DNA of 64,000 nt, from positions 3,658,001 to 3,722,000 of the forward strand of contig NZ_PYHR01000002.1 of NCBI RefSeq assembly GCF_003121705.1, written 5' to 3'. Position numbers and translations under genes: made by a program. Positions 7,784 to 15,809 of this stretch are shown piece after piece (the first letter of the stretch is position 1; every line of letters begins with the position of its first letter). The stretch comes from Serinibacter arcticus. Its GTDB lineage: Bacteria; Actinomycetota; Actinomycetes; Actinomycetales; Beutenbergiaceae. The notes below the pieces were generated by a model, which was given only the letters and a program-made list of their open reading frames with translations, had not been told where the DNA came from and made no database searches.

Positions 7784-9616
7784 GTGAGCCACATCCTCTC
7801 CGCCGTCGCCTGGCCCTACGCCAACGGCCCGCGGCACATCGGTCACGTCGCCGGGTTCGGCGTTCCCTCCGACGTCTTCAGCCGGTACTCGCGCATGGCC
7901 GGCCACGACGTGCTGATGGTCTCCGGCACCGATGAGCACGGCACGCCGATCCTCGTGCAGGCGGAGCAGCAGGGCGTCGCCCCGCAGGCGCTCGCGGACC
8001 GGTACAACCGCGTCATCGCCGAGGACCTGACCCAGCTCGGGCTCACCTACGACCTGTTCACGCGCACCACCACGCGCAACCACTACGCCGTGGCGCAGGA
8101 GCTCTTCCGCCAGGTGCACGCCAACGGCTACATGGTCGAGCAGACGACCCGCGGTGCGATCTCGCCGAGCACCGGCCGCACGCTGCCCGACCGCTACATC
8201 GAGGGCACGTGCCCGATCTGCGCCTACCCGAGCGCGCGAGGCGACCAGTGCGACAACTGCGGCAACCAGCTCGACGCGAGCGAGCTGATCGAGCCGCGCA
8301 GCCGGATCAACGGCGAGACCCCGCAGTTCATCGAGACGGAGCACTTCTTCCTCGACCTGCCGGCGCTCGCGGACGCGATCGCCGCCTGGCTCGGCACGCG
8401 CACCGCGTGGCGACCGAACGTCCTGAACTTCAGCCAGAACCTGCTCAAGGACGTACGCCCCCGCGCCATGACCCGCGACATCGACTGGGGCATCCCGGTG
8501 CCGCTGGACGGCTGGAGCGAGAACCCGAGCAAGCGCCTGTACGTGTGGTTCGACGCCGTCGTCGGCTACCTGAGCGCCAGCATCGAGTGGGCGCGCCGCA
8601 AGGACATCGCGGCGGGCGGCGACGGGCGTCTCGACTCGACCGGCGCCGAGGCCTGGCGCGCGTGGTGGAACGACCCGACGGCCCGGTCGTACTACTTCAT
8701 GGGCAAGGACAACATCACGTTCCACTCCCAGATCTGGCCGGCCGAGCTCCTGGCCTACTCGGGCAAGGGCTCGCGCGGCGGGCAGCCGGGCTTCTTCGGC
8801 GACCTCAACCTGCCGACCGAGGTCGTCTCGAGCGAGTACCTCAACGTCGGGGGCGAGCAGTTCTCCACGAGCCGCGGCAACGTCATCTACGTGCGCGACA
8901 TGCTCGAGCGGTTCCAGCCCGACGCGCTGCGCTACTTCATCGCGGCCGCCGGGCCCGAGACGAGCGACTCCGAGTTCACCTGGCCCGAGTTCGCGCGCCG
9001 CACGAACGACGAGCTCGTCGCCGGCTGGGGCAACCTCGTCAACCGCACCGCGACGCTCGTGCACAAGAACTTCGGCGCCGTCCCCGCCCCGGTCGACGTG
9101 CAGCCCGAGGATCGAGCCCTGCTCGCCACCACGAGCGCCGCGTTCGACGGCGTCGGTCAGCTCCTCGGGGGCCAGCGCCTGCGCGCCGGCGTCGGCGAGG
9201 CGATGCGCGTGGTCGGCGAGGTCAACAGGTACGTCTCCGCGCAGCAGCCGTGGACGCTCAAGGGCGAGGAGAACCGCGACCGCCTCGCGACCGTCCTGCA
9301 CACCTGCGTCCAGGCCGTCGCGGACTGCTCGGTGCTGCTGGCGCCCGTGCTCCCGCACAGCTCGCAGGCCGTGCACGAGCTGTTCGGCGGGGCGGGCACG
9401 CTCGCGCCGATGCCGCGGCTGGAGGAGGTCACCGACCTCGACGACGAGGAGCGCCACTACCCGGTCATCACGGGCGACTACCGCCTCGGCACCGACCTCG
9501 CGCCGTGGCGCAGCGCGCCCGTCGTGCCCGGCACCGAGGTCGCCAAGCCGAGCCCGGTGTTCACCAAGCTGACCGACGAGGCGATCGACGCCGAGATCGA
9601 GCGGATGAAGGCCTAG
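7784..9616 (+). CDS. metG: Methionyl-tRNA synthetase
   Basis: Charges initiator and elongator tRNA-Met. The protein has 610 residues. The HIGH motif is at residues 18-21 in [12 protein letters not shown] four-cysteine zinc knuckle CPICAYP...CDNCGNQ lies near residues 144-163. The KMSKS loop is replaced by FSTSRGN near residue 360, as seen in many actinobacterial MetG enzymes. There is no C-terminal tRNA-binding EMAP domain, as expected for the short form. The frame is open from 7352, but GTG 7784 begins the conserved [15 protein letters not shown] and has a TAGACT box eight bases before it. The next gene, tatD, follows after four bases. Confidence 0.96.
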   Translation: MSHILSAVAWPYANGPRHIGHVAGFGVPSDVFSRYSRMAGHDVLMVSGTDEHGTPILVQAEQQGVAPQALADRYNRVIAEDLTQLGLTYDLFTRTTTRNHYAVAQELFRQVHANGYMVEQTTRGAISPSTGRTLPDRYIEGTCPICAYPSARGDQCDNCGNQLDASELIEPRSRINGETPQFIETEHFFLDLPALADAIAAWLGTRTAWRPNVLNFSQNLLKDVRPRAMTRDIDWGIPVPLDGWSENPSKRLYVWFDAVVGYLSASIEWARRKDIAAGGDGRLDSTGAEAWRAWWNDPTARSYYFMGKDNITFHSQIWPAELLAYSGKGSRGGQPGFFGDLNLPTEVVSSEYLNVGGEQFSTSRGNVIYVRDMLERFQPDALRYFIAAAGPETSDSEFTWPEFARRTNDELVAGWGNLVNRTATLVHKNFGAVPAPVDVQPEDRALLATTSAAFDGVGQLLGGQRLRAGVGEAMRVVGEVNRYVSAQQPWTLKGEENRDRLATVLHTCVQAVADCSVLLAPVLPHSSQAVHELFGGAGTLAPMPRLEEVTDLDDEERHYPVITGDYRLGTDLAPWRSAPVVPGTEVAKPSPVFTKLTDEAIDAEIERMKA

Positions 9617-9620
9617 CCTC

Positions 9621-10535
9621 GTGGCTCGCAAGCGCGAGAAGGGCTGGCCGCCGCCGCCCGAACCGCTGGGCGACGGCGTCGAGCTGGTCGACAACCACAC
9701 GCACCTGCTCAGCGCCGTCGACGTGCTCCCCGAGGGTGAGGCCGTCCCGACGGCGTCCGAGGAGATCGCCTGGGCGCGCGCCGCGGGCGTGACGCGCCTC
9801 GTCCAGGTCGCGTGCGACGTCGACGCGATCGAGCCGGGCCTCGCCCTGGCGCGCGATCACGCCGAGGTCGTGCTCGCCGTCGCGATCCACCCCAACGAGG
9901 CCGTGCTGCACGCCGGGATCCACGAGGTTGCCCCCGACGGGCTCGACCCCGACCCCCGCGCCCGGCACGAGCTGAGCCTGGACGAGGCGATCGACGCTGT
10001 CGCCCGAGCCGCCCGCACCGACCGGGTGCGCGCGATCGGCGAGACGGGGCTGGACCACTTCCGCGGCGGCGAGCGCGGCCGCGCTGCCCAGCGCGAGTCG
10101 TTCCGGGCCCACATCGCCCTGGCGAAGGAGCTCGGTCTGCCGCTGCAGATCCACGATCGCGAGGCGCACGCCGAGGTGGTCGAGATCCTCCTCGCCGACG
10201 GCGCCCCCGACGCGACCGTCTTCCACTGCTTCTCCGGCGACGCGGCGATGGCGAGGGTGTGCGTCGAGAACGGCTGGTACCTGTCGATCGCCGGTCCGGT
10301 GACGTTCAGGGCGAACGACGACGGGCGCGACGCCGTGCGCGTCGCCCCGCTGGAGCGGCTCCTCCTCGAGACGGACGCCCCGTACCTCACGCCGCACCCG
10401 TACCGCGGCCGCCCCAACGGGCCCTACCTGCTGCCGCACACGCTGCGCGAGGTGGCCCGCGTCCGCGACGAGTCCGTCGCGCACGTCGCGGCCGTGACGA
10501 CCGCGACGGCCGTGGACCTCTACGGCCCGTGGTGA
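9621..10535 (+). CDS. tatD: TatD-family metal-dependent DNase
   Basis: Amidohydrolase-fold 3'-5' exonuclease of the YcfH/TatD family, 304 residues. Metal ligands are visible: NHTH (H26, H28) near the start, AIGETGLDHF with the bridging glutamate, IHDREAH, VFHCFSGD and LLETDAPYL near the C-terminus. An extra N-terminal basic stretch (MARKREKGWPPPPEPLG) is common in actinobacteria. GTG 9621 is four bases after metG, so the two are co-transcribed, and the metG-tatD-rpf-ksgA order is conserved in the phylum. Confidence 0.93.
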   Translation: MARKREKGWPPPPEPLGDGVELVDNHTHLLSAVDVLPEGEAVPTASEEIAWARAAGVTRLVQVACDVDAIEPGLALARDHAEVVLAVAIHPNEAVLHAGIHEVAPDGLDPDPRARHELSLDEAIDAVARAARTDRVRAIGETGLDHFRGGERGRAAQRESFRAHIALAKELGLPLQIHDREAHAEVVEILLADGAPDATVFHCFSGDAAMARVCVENGWYLSIAGPVTFRANDDGRDAVRVAPLERLLLETDAPYLTPHPYRGRPNGPYLLPHTLREVARVRDESVAHVAAVTTATAVDLYGPW

Positions 10536-10599
10536 CGGACCGCCCGGTGTGTCGCCGCCCGCCGCGCCGGGGCGCCTCGCGATTCCGTGACCGTTCCGT

Positions 10600-10605
10600 T
10601 ATCGT
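10600..10605 (+). promoter_or_regulatory. -10 box of the first rpf-like gene
   Basis: TATCGT with six bases to GTG 10612, so a leaderless mRNA is predicted. The sequence around it (TTCCGTTATCGT) resembles the one before rpfB at 12638-12648 (TTCGGTTACGGT), suggesting shared control. Confidence 0.5.
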
Positions 10606-10611
10606 CGCCGG

Positions 10612-11730
10612 GTGCCGGGACGCCGGCCGGTGAGGAGCAACTACCAGGTGAGCAACGCACGTCGCGGGGTCAAGATCGGCCTCCACACGCTGATTCTCGG
10701 GACCCTCGTGACCGGGACCGCCACGGTCGTCGTGGCCCAGGTCCAGGGCGACGCCGCCCTCGCGGCTGACAGCGCCGCCGAGGTGGTGGTCGACCGCGAG
10801 GCGGTCGAGGCCGACATCGCTGACGGCAGCGCCGACGTCCCGATGACCAGCTCGCTCGCCGCGCAGGACGTCCAGCACGTCGTGCCCGCGTCCCGCTCGC
10901 AGGCCCGCGACCCGCTGCTCGAGGGCGTCACGTTCACCCTCGTCGTCGACGGCGTCACGACCGAGATCACCACCGCGGCCGCCACGCTCGGCGAGGCGCT
11001 GACCGAGGCCGGCGTCGCGCTCGGCTGGGAGGACCAGGTCACCGGAGACCTGACCGCCGCCCCGGAGGTCGGCGCCCAGATCCACGTCGGGCGCGCCACC
11101 ACCACCTACGTCACCGACCAGGTCGTCACGCCGCACGAGGTCGAGGAGCGCAAGAGCTCCACGATGCTCGAGGGCGAGACCAGGGTCGTCCAGGAGGGCG
11201 TCGACGGCGACGAGCGCGTCACGTCCGAGGTCAGCCTCGTCGACGGCGTCGAGGTCTCCCGCACGACGGTCGTCGCGGTGCGCACCTCGACCGCCGTCAC
11301 CGAGATCGTCGAGGTCGGCACCCGCAAGCCCGTCGTCGCGGCGGCGCCCCGCGCCACGACCTCCGGTTCCGGAACGCCCGCTCCGGCCACCCCGGCCGAG
11401 CCTGCCGCTCCGCTCACCCCCGCCGACCCCGGCAGCAACCGGGCCATCGCCCAGGAGCTGCTCTCGGCGCGCGGCTGGGACTCGGCGCAGTGGTCGTGCC
11501 TGGACTCCCTGTGGCAGAAGGAGTCCAACTGGAACCACCTCGCCAAGAACAAGTCGTCCGGTGCCTACGGCATCCCGCAGTCGCTGCCCGGCAACAAGAT
11601 GGCCTCCGTCGGTTCGGACTGGCAGACCAACCCGGCCACGCAGATCACCTGGGGCCTGAACTACATCGAGGGTCGCTACGGCAACCCGTGCGGCGCGTGG
11701 GACCACTCCAAGCGCAAGAACTGGTACTGA
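10612..11730 (+). CDS. G5-domain cell-wall hydrolase with lysozyme-like C-terminus (Rpf-like)
   Basis: Exported peptidoglycan enzyme of 372 residues. A membrane anchor or signal lies at about 22-42. A DUF348-type segment follows (VTFTLVVDGVTTEITTAAA, LGEALTEAGVAL). A G5 domain spans about 175-235 (TPHEVEERKSSTMLEGE...VSLVDGVEVSRTTV). After an Ala/Pro/Thr linker comes a C-terminal lysozyme-like domain at 276-372 with CLDSLWQKESNWNHLAKNKS and GAYGIPQSLPG, the pattern of aggregation-promoting-factor type transglycosylases rather than the canonical Rpf fold; the E in QKESNW is the likely acid. It sits where rpfB sits in other actinobacteria and is followed, after one opposite gene, by a true Rpf. 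Confidence 0.85.
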   Translation: MPGRRPVRSNYQVSNARRGVKIGLHTLILGTLVTGTATVVVAQVQGDAALAADSAAEVVVDREAVEADIADGSADVPMTSSLAAQDVQHVVPASRSQARDPLLEGVTFTLVVDGVTTEITTAAATLGEALTEAGVALGWEDQVTGDLTAAPEVGAQIHVGRATTTYVTDQVVTPHEVEERKSSTMLEGETRVVQEGVDGDERVTSEVSLVDGVEVSRTTVVAVRTSTAVTEIVEVGTRKPVVAAAPRATTSGSGTPAPATPAEPAAPLTPADPGSNRAIAQELLSARGWDSAQWSCLDSLWQKESNWNHLAKNKSSGAYGIPQSLPGNKMASVGSDWQTNPATQITWGLNYIEGRYGNPCGAWDHSKRKNWY

Positions 11731-11742
11731 GCCGCTCAGGAC

Positions 11743-12570
11743 TCAGGACCAGCCGAACGCCCCGGACTCCAGGTCGATCTGAGCGTTGCCGGAGCCGAAG
11801 TTCAGCAACCCGATCTCCTCGAGCTCCAGGTACCAGGGAGTCAGACCCGTCGGCAGCTCGTTCACCGGAAAGCTCGTTCCGCCGAGGTGGCTGACCAGGT
11901 GCAGCGACCGGGCCCACTCCACGAGCTGGGAGTGCTCGTCCCGGGGGCTCACGTAGCCGTCCTCGGACGACCTCTCCCACGACTCGCGGGGCGCGAGGCC
12001 GCCGTTCGGGTCGGCGCGCGGAGCCAGCCAGATGCGGCGGTGTCGCCCCGCGTCGTCCCACGCGTTGAGCTGGGAGTCGTGCCTGTGCTCCCCAGGGCGT
12101 CGGACGTCGGGCGCGGGCGCGCGCGGCCCGCGCGCCAGCTCGTCGGCCGTGAGCCACACCAGGGCGTGCTCGGCGTCCAGGACGTCGGTGCGGCGACGCA
12201 GCATCGGGTGGTCCTCCGCCCGCGCGAGGTCGGCGAGGAACGGATCATCGGAGCCGGGGTCGGCCTGCACCTGCTCGGTGGGCATCGACTCCCCGCTCGA
12301 GGCGAAGTAGGCCAGGCCGGGGTGCTCGCTGCCCGCCCGCTGGAACTCCGCGGGGAGCCAGAGCGTCAGCGCGTGCATCATCGGCAGCCCGGTCACGCCG
12401 TTGCGGGGCCAGTGCTTCCACGCGAGGGCGGGGCCGAACCCGCCGCTCCAGCCGTGGTGCGGTTCCTGCGGGACCGGGCCCACGCGCGTGCGGGGGCGTG
12501 CGGGATCGGTGGCGACGCCGTCGTCGATCTCGAAGTGCAGGTTCCACGAGGGGGATGTCGGAGTGGGCAC
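11743..12570 (-). CDS. Hypothetical protein
   Basis: Cytosolic protein of 275 residues in convergent orientation to the first rpf-like gene and divergent from rpfB, so it interrupts the tandem rpf pair. I do not recognise the family. Visible features are many tryptophans (WNLHFEIDDG, WKHWPRNGVTGLPMMHALTLWLP), an acidic middle, HDSQLNAWDD, and the ending LELEEIGLLNFGSGNAQIDL, which is loosely like the closing strand of YwqG/DUF1963 proteins. GTG 12570 (VPTPTSPSWNL) is preferred over the upstream frame extension, which would run into the rpfB promoter region. Codon use is like its neighbours. Confidence 0.6.
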   Translation of the reverse strand: MPTPTSPSWNLHFEIDDGVATDPARPRTRVGPVPQEPHHGWSGGFGPALAWKHWPRNGVTGLPMMHALTLWLPAEFQRAGSEHPGLAYFASSGESMPTEQVQADPGSDDPFLADLARAEDHPMLRRRTDVLDAEHALVWLTADELARGPRAPAPDVRRPGEHRHDSQLNAWDDAGRHRRIWLAPRADPNGGLAPRESWERSSEDGYVSPRDEHSQLVEWARSLHLVSHLGGTSFPVNELPTGLTPWYLELEEIGLLNFGSGNAQIDLESGAFGWS

Positions 12571-12642
12571 GCGGCGACGATAGCGCCGCGGCGACGCTGT
12601 GAGGCCTGCCACCAACGGTCGACCGGTCGATAACGATTCGGT

Positions 12643-12648
12643 TACGGT
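12643..12648 (+). promoter_or_regulatory. Probable -10 box of rpfB
   Basis: TACGGT inside TTCGGTTACGGT, matching the box before the first rpf-like gene. The predicted start near 12655 leaves a leader of about 95 bases before ATG 12750, unlike the leaderless first copy. Confidence 0.45.
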
Positions 12649-12749
12649 AGCGCGCGGGCCGCCCCGGACGGCAGGCCCTCAGCCAGCCGGAGGCTCGCCG
12701 CGGTGGAACCCACCCCCGCGACCCCGGGACGCGCCTGCCCAGGAGCTCC

Positions 12750-14081
12750 ATGACCGACCCCACCACGCCCGAGACGCCCGACGCCGAGGACACCGCCGTC
12801 GTCGCCCCCGTCGCCGAGACCGCGACGGAGCGCACCGACGAGCTGGCGCAGGCCCGCGACGACGGCCCCGAGCACGAGGCGCCGCTCGCCGGCGCCGCGG
12901 AGGAGACCCGGCCCCGCCGGCCCCGCCGCGTGCTGGTCGGCAGCCTGGTGGCCGCGCTCGTCGTCGTGCTGGGGACAGGTGGGGCGGTCGCCGCCCACGC
13001 CCACAAGGTCGTCACCCTCGACGTCGACGGCGAGGCTGTCGCCTCGAGCTCGTTCCGCGGCAGCGTCGCCGGCTTCCTCGTGGAGAACGACATCACGCTC
13101 GGCGAGCACGACGAGGTCGTCCCCTCCCTCGACTCCCCGCTCCGCGAGGGTGAGGGCGTGAGCGTCCTGCGGGCGGTGCCGGTCGACATCGTCATGGACG
13201 GCCAGCAGGACGTGCTGTGGACGACGGCGGACGACGCCGGTGCCGCGCTCGCCGCGTTCAACCTCGAGGGGCGCGACGTCCAGATGGCCGTCTCGCGGTC
13301 GACCGGTCGCACCGAGATGGACCTGCCGCTGGGCGAGAACACGCGCCTGACCGTCGACGGCGGCACGCAGGAGCTCGAGCTCGACCCCGGCACCACGCTG
13401 CACGAGGCCCTCGAGGGCCTCGGCCTCACGCTCGCCGACCTCGACGAGATCACGGTCTCGAGCGAGGCGGACGGCACCTCCGTCGTGACGATCGTCCGCG
13501 TCGTCGTCGCCGAGCGCGTCGAGAACGAGGCCGTGCCCTTCACCAGCCGGGAGGAGGAGGACTCCACGCTCCTCGTCGGCACCACGACGGTCACCACCGA
13601 GGGGGTCGACGGCAACATCGAGCGCCGCTACGCCGTCACCACGCGCGACGGCGTCGAGATCTCCGCCGACCTCACCAGCGAGGCGACCACCGTCGCCATG
13701 GTCGAGAAGGTCACCGCCGTCGGCACGAAGCCCAAGCCCAAGCCCGTCGCGGCGACGCCGCGGGCCAGCGCCGGCGGGAGCTCGTCCTCGGGCTCCGGCA
13801 GCGCCCCCGCCCCGGCCGAGCCGGCCGCTCCCGTCGCGAGCGGCGACGTCTGGGGTCAGCTCGCGAAGTGCGAGTCCGGCGGCAACGCGAGCATCGTGAG
13901 CTCGAACGGCAAGTACCACGGCCTGTACCAGTTCACCGTCTCCACGTGGCAGTCCGTCGGCGGTTCGGGTCTCCCGTCGCAGGCGTCCGCCTCCGAGCAG
14001 ACCGAGCGCGCCCAGGCGCTGCAGGCCCGCTCGGGCTGGGGACAGTGGCCCGCGTGCGCCCGCAAGCTCGGCCTGCTCTGA
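12750..14081 (+). CDS. rpfB: Resuscitation-promoting factor RpfB
   Basis: Cell-surface muralytic enzyme that wakes dormant cells by cutting glycan strands, 443 residues. An acidic cytosolic tail (1-58) precedes one membrane helix (about 61-82). Then come three DUF348 repeats (KVVTLDVDGEAVASSSF, VDIVMDGQQDVLWTTA, TRLTVDGGTQELELDPG), a G5 domain (about 225-300) and a Lys/Pro/Ala/Gly/Ser linker. The canonical Rpf domain is 365-443: WGQLAKCESGGNASI with catalytic E375, YHGLYQFTVSTWQSVGG, and WGQWPAC with the paired cysteine. Domain order equals mycobacterial RpfB. A strong terminator hairpin follows. Confidence 0.95.
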   Translation: MTDPTTPETPDAEDTAVVAPVAETATERTDELAQARDDGPEHEAPLAGAAEETRPRRPRRVLVGSLVAALVVVLGTGGAVAAHAHKVVTLDVDGEAVASSSFRGSVAGFLVENDITLGEHDEVVPSLDSPLREGEGVSVLRAVPVDIVMDGQQDVLWTTADDAGAALAAFNLEGRDVQMAVSRSTGRTEMDLPLGENTRLTVDGGTQELELDPGTTLHEALEGLGLTLADLDEITVSSEADGTSVVTIVRVVVAERVENEAVPFTSREEEDSTLLVGTTTVTTEGVDGNIERRYAVTTRDGVEISADLTSEATTVAMVEKVTAVGTKPKPKPVAATPRASAGGSSSSGSGSAPAPAEPAAPVASGDVWGQLAKCESGGNASIVSSNGKYHGLYQFTVSTWQSVGGSGLPSQASASEQTERAQALQARSGWGQWPACARKLGLL

Positions 14082-14128
14082 GCGCTCGACGGCGCTGACC
14101 GGCCCGGTCCGCAGCGCGCAGCCACGCC

Positions 14129-14165
14129 GACGGCGGGGTCCACCGACGAGGTGGGCCCCGCCGTC
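14129..14165 (+). terminator. Terminator hairpin between rpfB and ksgA
   Basis: Arms GACGGCGGGGTCCA and TGGGCCCCGCCGTC form a 14-bp stem with one G-T pair around a 9-base loop. Confidence 0.75.
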
Positions 14166-14192
14166 GTGCGTCTCGGGGTCCGTCCCGGTCGT

Positions 14193-14198
14193 TAGGCT
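14193..14198 (+). promoter_or_regulatory. -10 box of ksgA, predicted leaderless
   Basis: TAGGCT exactly six bases before GTG 14205. Confidence 0.55.
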
Positions 14199-14204
14199 CG
14201 CGGG

Positions 14205-15107
14205 GTGACCGATGCCCCCGCGCCCGACCCCGATCCCGCCCTCGCCGTCGACCTGCTGACCACGGCGGACGTGCGCGAGCTGCTCGGACTGACCGGGGTG
14301 CGCCCCACCAAGGCCCTCGGGCAGAACTTCGTCACGGACCCCGGCACCGTGCGCCGGATCGTCCGCGTCGCGGGCGTCCGGGCGGGCGAGGTCGTGGTGG
14401 AGGTCGGTCCCGGGCTCGGCTCGCTCACGCTCGGGCTGCTCGACGCCGGGGCGGCCGTCGTGGCCGTCGAGATCGATCCGCTGCTCGCGGAGCGGCTGCC
14501 GGCCACGGTGGCGCGGCAGGCGCCGCGCTGCGCCGACCGGCTGACGGTCGTCCTGTCCGACGCCCTCGAGATCACCGAGCTGCCGAGCATCGACGGCGTG
14601 GTGCCCACGCGGCTGGTGGCGAACCTGCCGTACAACGTCGCCGTCCCCGTGCTGCTGACGATGCTCGAGCGCTTCCCCGACGTGGCCGAGGTGCTCGTCA
14701 TGGTCCAGGCCGAGGTCGCCGACCGCATCGCCGCGCCGCCCGGCTCCAAGACCTACGGAATCCCGTCGGTGAAGGCCGCCTGGTACTCCGAGGCGACCCG
14801 CGCCGGCTCCGTCGGTCGCAACGTCTTCTGGCCGACGCCGAACGTCGACTCCGCGCTCGTCCGGCTCGTTCGGCGCGACCCGCCCGCGGGGGAGGCCACG
14901 CGCGAGGCGACCTTCGCCGTCGTCGACGCGGCCTTCGCCCAGCGACGCAAGACGCTGCGCGCCGCGCTCGCCGGCTGGGCGGGATCGCCGGTTCGGGCCG
15001 AGGCGATCCTGCGCGCGGCCGGGGTGGACCCGACGCTGCGCGGCGAGCGGCTGACCGTGACGCAGTTCGCCGCGATCGCCGCCGCGGAGCCCGGCGTCGC
15101 CCGCTGA
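14205..15107 (+). CDS. rsmA: 16S rRNA dimethyladenosine transferase KsgA/RsmA
   Basis: Methylates A1518 and A1519 of 16S rRNA late in small-subunit assembly; loss gives kasugamycin resistance. The protein has 300 residues. Family marks are [35 protein letters not shown] (SAM binding), [28 protein letters not shown] (NLPY catalytic motif), [33 protein letters not shown] and [13 protein letters not shown]. In other actinobacteria ispE follows; here the next gene is an opposite-strand regulator, so that link is broken. Confidence 0.96.
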   Translation: MTDAPAPDPDPALAVDLLTTADVRELLGLTGVRPTKALGQNFVTDPGTVRRIVRVAGVRAGEVVVEVGPGLGSLTLGLLDAGAAVVAVEIDPLLAERLPATVARQAPRCADRLTVVLSDALEITELPSIDGVVPTRLVANLPYNVAVPVLLTMLERFPDVAEVLVMVQAEVADRIAAPPGSKTYGIPSVKAAWYSEATRAGSVGRNVFWPTPNVDSALVRLVRRDPPAGEATREATFAVVDAAFAQRRKTLRAALAGWAGSPVRAEAILRAAGVDPTLRGERLTVTQFAAIAAAEPGVAR

Positions 15108-15110
15108 CCG

Positions 15111-15725
15111 TCAGTCCTCCTGCGGGCCGTCACCCTCGTCCGTGGTCGCGGACCGCGGCAGCCGCGACCGTGGTGCTGCCCGGGTGTGGATCCGCTCGCC
15201 CGCGGCGTTGAAGATCGCGACGAGCTCGCACGGGGTCTCGCCGTGGCAGCTGAGGGCGTGCGGGGTGCGGGTGTCGAACTCGGCGGCCTCGCCCGGACCG
15301 AGCACCAGGTCGTGCTCGGCGAGCTGCAGGCGGAGCCGGCCGCTGATCACGTACAGCCACTCGTAGCCGTCGTGGGTCCGCAGGCTCGGTGGCGGCGGGC
15401 CCGGCTCGAACGTGATCCTCACGGTCTGGACCGGGGAGCCCTCCGGGGCGAGCGGCACCATCGTGACGCCGTCGCGCGTGTGGGCCTTGCGGCGCACGCG
15501 TGGATCCGGCACCGCCGGCGGGACGAGCTCGTCGAGCCCGAGCCGCAGCTCGCGCGCGAGTGGCAGCAGCAGCTCGAGGTTGGCCTGCCGCTTGCCGCTC
15601 TCGAGCCGGGAGAGCGTGCTGGGAGAGATACCGGCGCGCTCGGCCAGCGCCTCGAGCGTGAGGCCGGCGTCCGTGCGGGCAGCCCGCAGGCGCGGGCCGA
15701 TCTCGTCGATGCGGGGGTCGGTCAC
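15111..15725 (-). CDS. XRE-family regulator with C-terminal cupin domain
   Basis: Repressor-like protein of 204 residues. Residues 10-65 form a lambda-type helix-turn-helix (LRAARTDAGLTLEALAERAGISPSTLSRLESGKRQ). Residues 105-175 are a cupin (THDGYEWLYVISGRLRLQL, VLGPGEAAEFDTRTPHALSC) that should bind a small effector. GTG 15725 has GGAGG seven bases upstream. It is divergent from the reductase-methyltransferase fusion and shares an 84-base promoter region holding a 10-bp direct repeat and a near-palindrome, so it most likely controls that gene and itself. Confidence 0.88.
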   Translation of the reverse strand: MTDPRIDEIGPRLRAARTDAGLTLEALAERAGISPSTLSRLESGKRQANLELLLPLARELRLGLDELVPPAVPDPRVRRKAHTRDGVTMVPLAPEGSPVQTVRITFEPGPPPPSLRTHDGYEWLYVISGRLRLQLAEHDLVLGPGEAAEFDTRTPHALSCHGETPCELVAIFNAAGERIHTRAAPRSRLPRSATTDEGDGPQED

Positions 15726-15748
15726 CGATCGCCTCCGGGAGTCGGGGG

Positions 15749-15779
15749 GCGCTTGCTGATTCCGCAAACGCGCTTGCTG
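15749..15779. promoter_or_regulatory. Operator candidate for the XRE-cupin regulator
   Basis: GCGCTTGCTG occurs at 15749-15758 and 15770-15779, 21 bp apart (two helical turns). Between them GCAAACGCGCTTGC (15764-15777) is nearly palindromic. The second copy covers TTGCTG (15774-15779), which is 18 bases from CATGCT (15798-15803), a usable promoter for the fusion gene. Confidence 0.5.
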
Positions 15780-15809
15780 GCTCGACATCCTGCCATGCAT
15801 GCTCGGGTC

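Noticed and set aside
12649-12749. Possible c-di-AMP (ydaO) riboswitch before rpfB
   Set aside because: Such switches often precede rpf genes and GGTGGAACCCACC recalls part of one, but the conserved AGCTAACC-type 3' region is missing and the leader is short.
15186-15809. Upstream extension of the reductase-methyltransferase frame
   Set aside because: It runs through the opposite XRE-cupin gene and its operator; homolog-like sequence starts at 15810.
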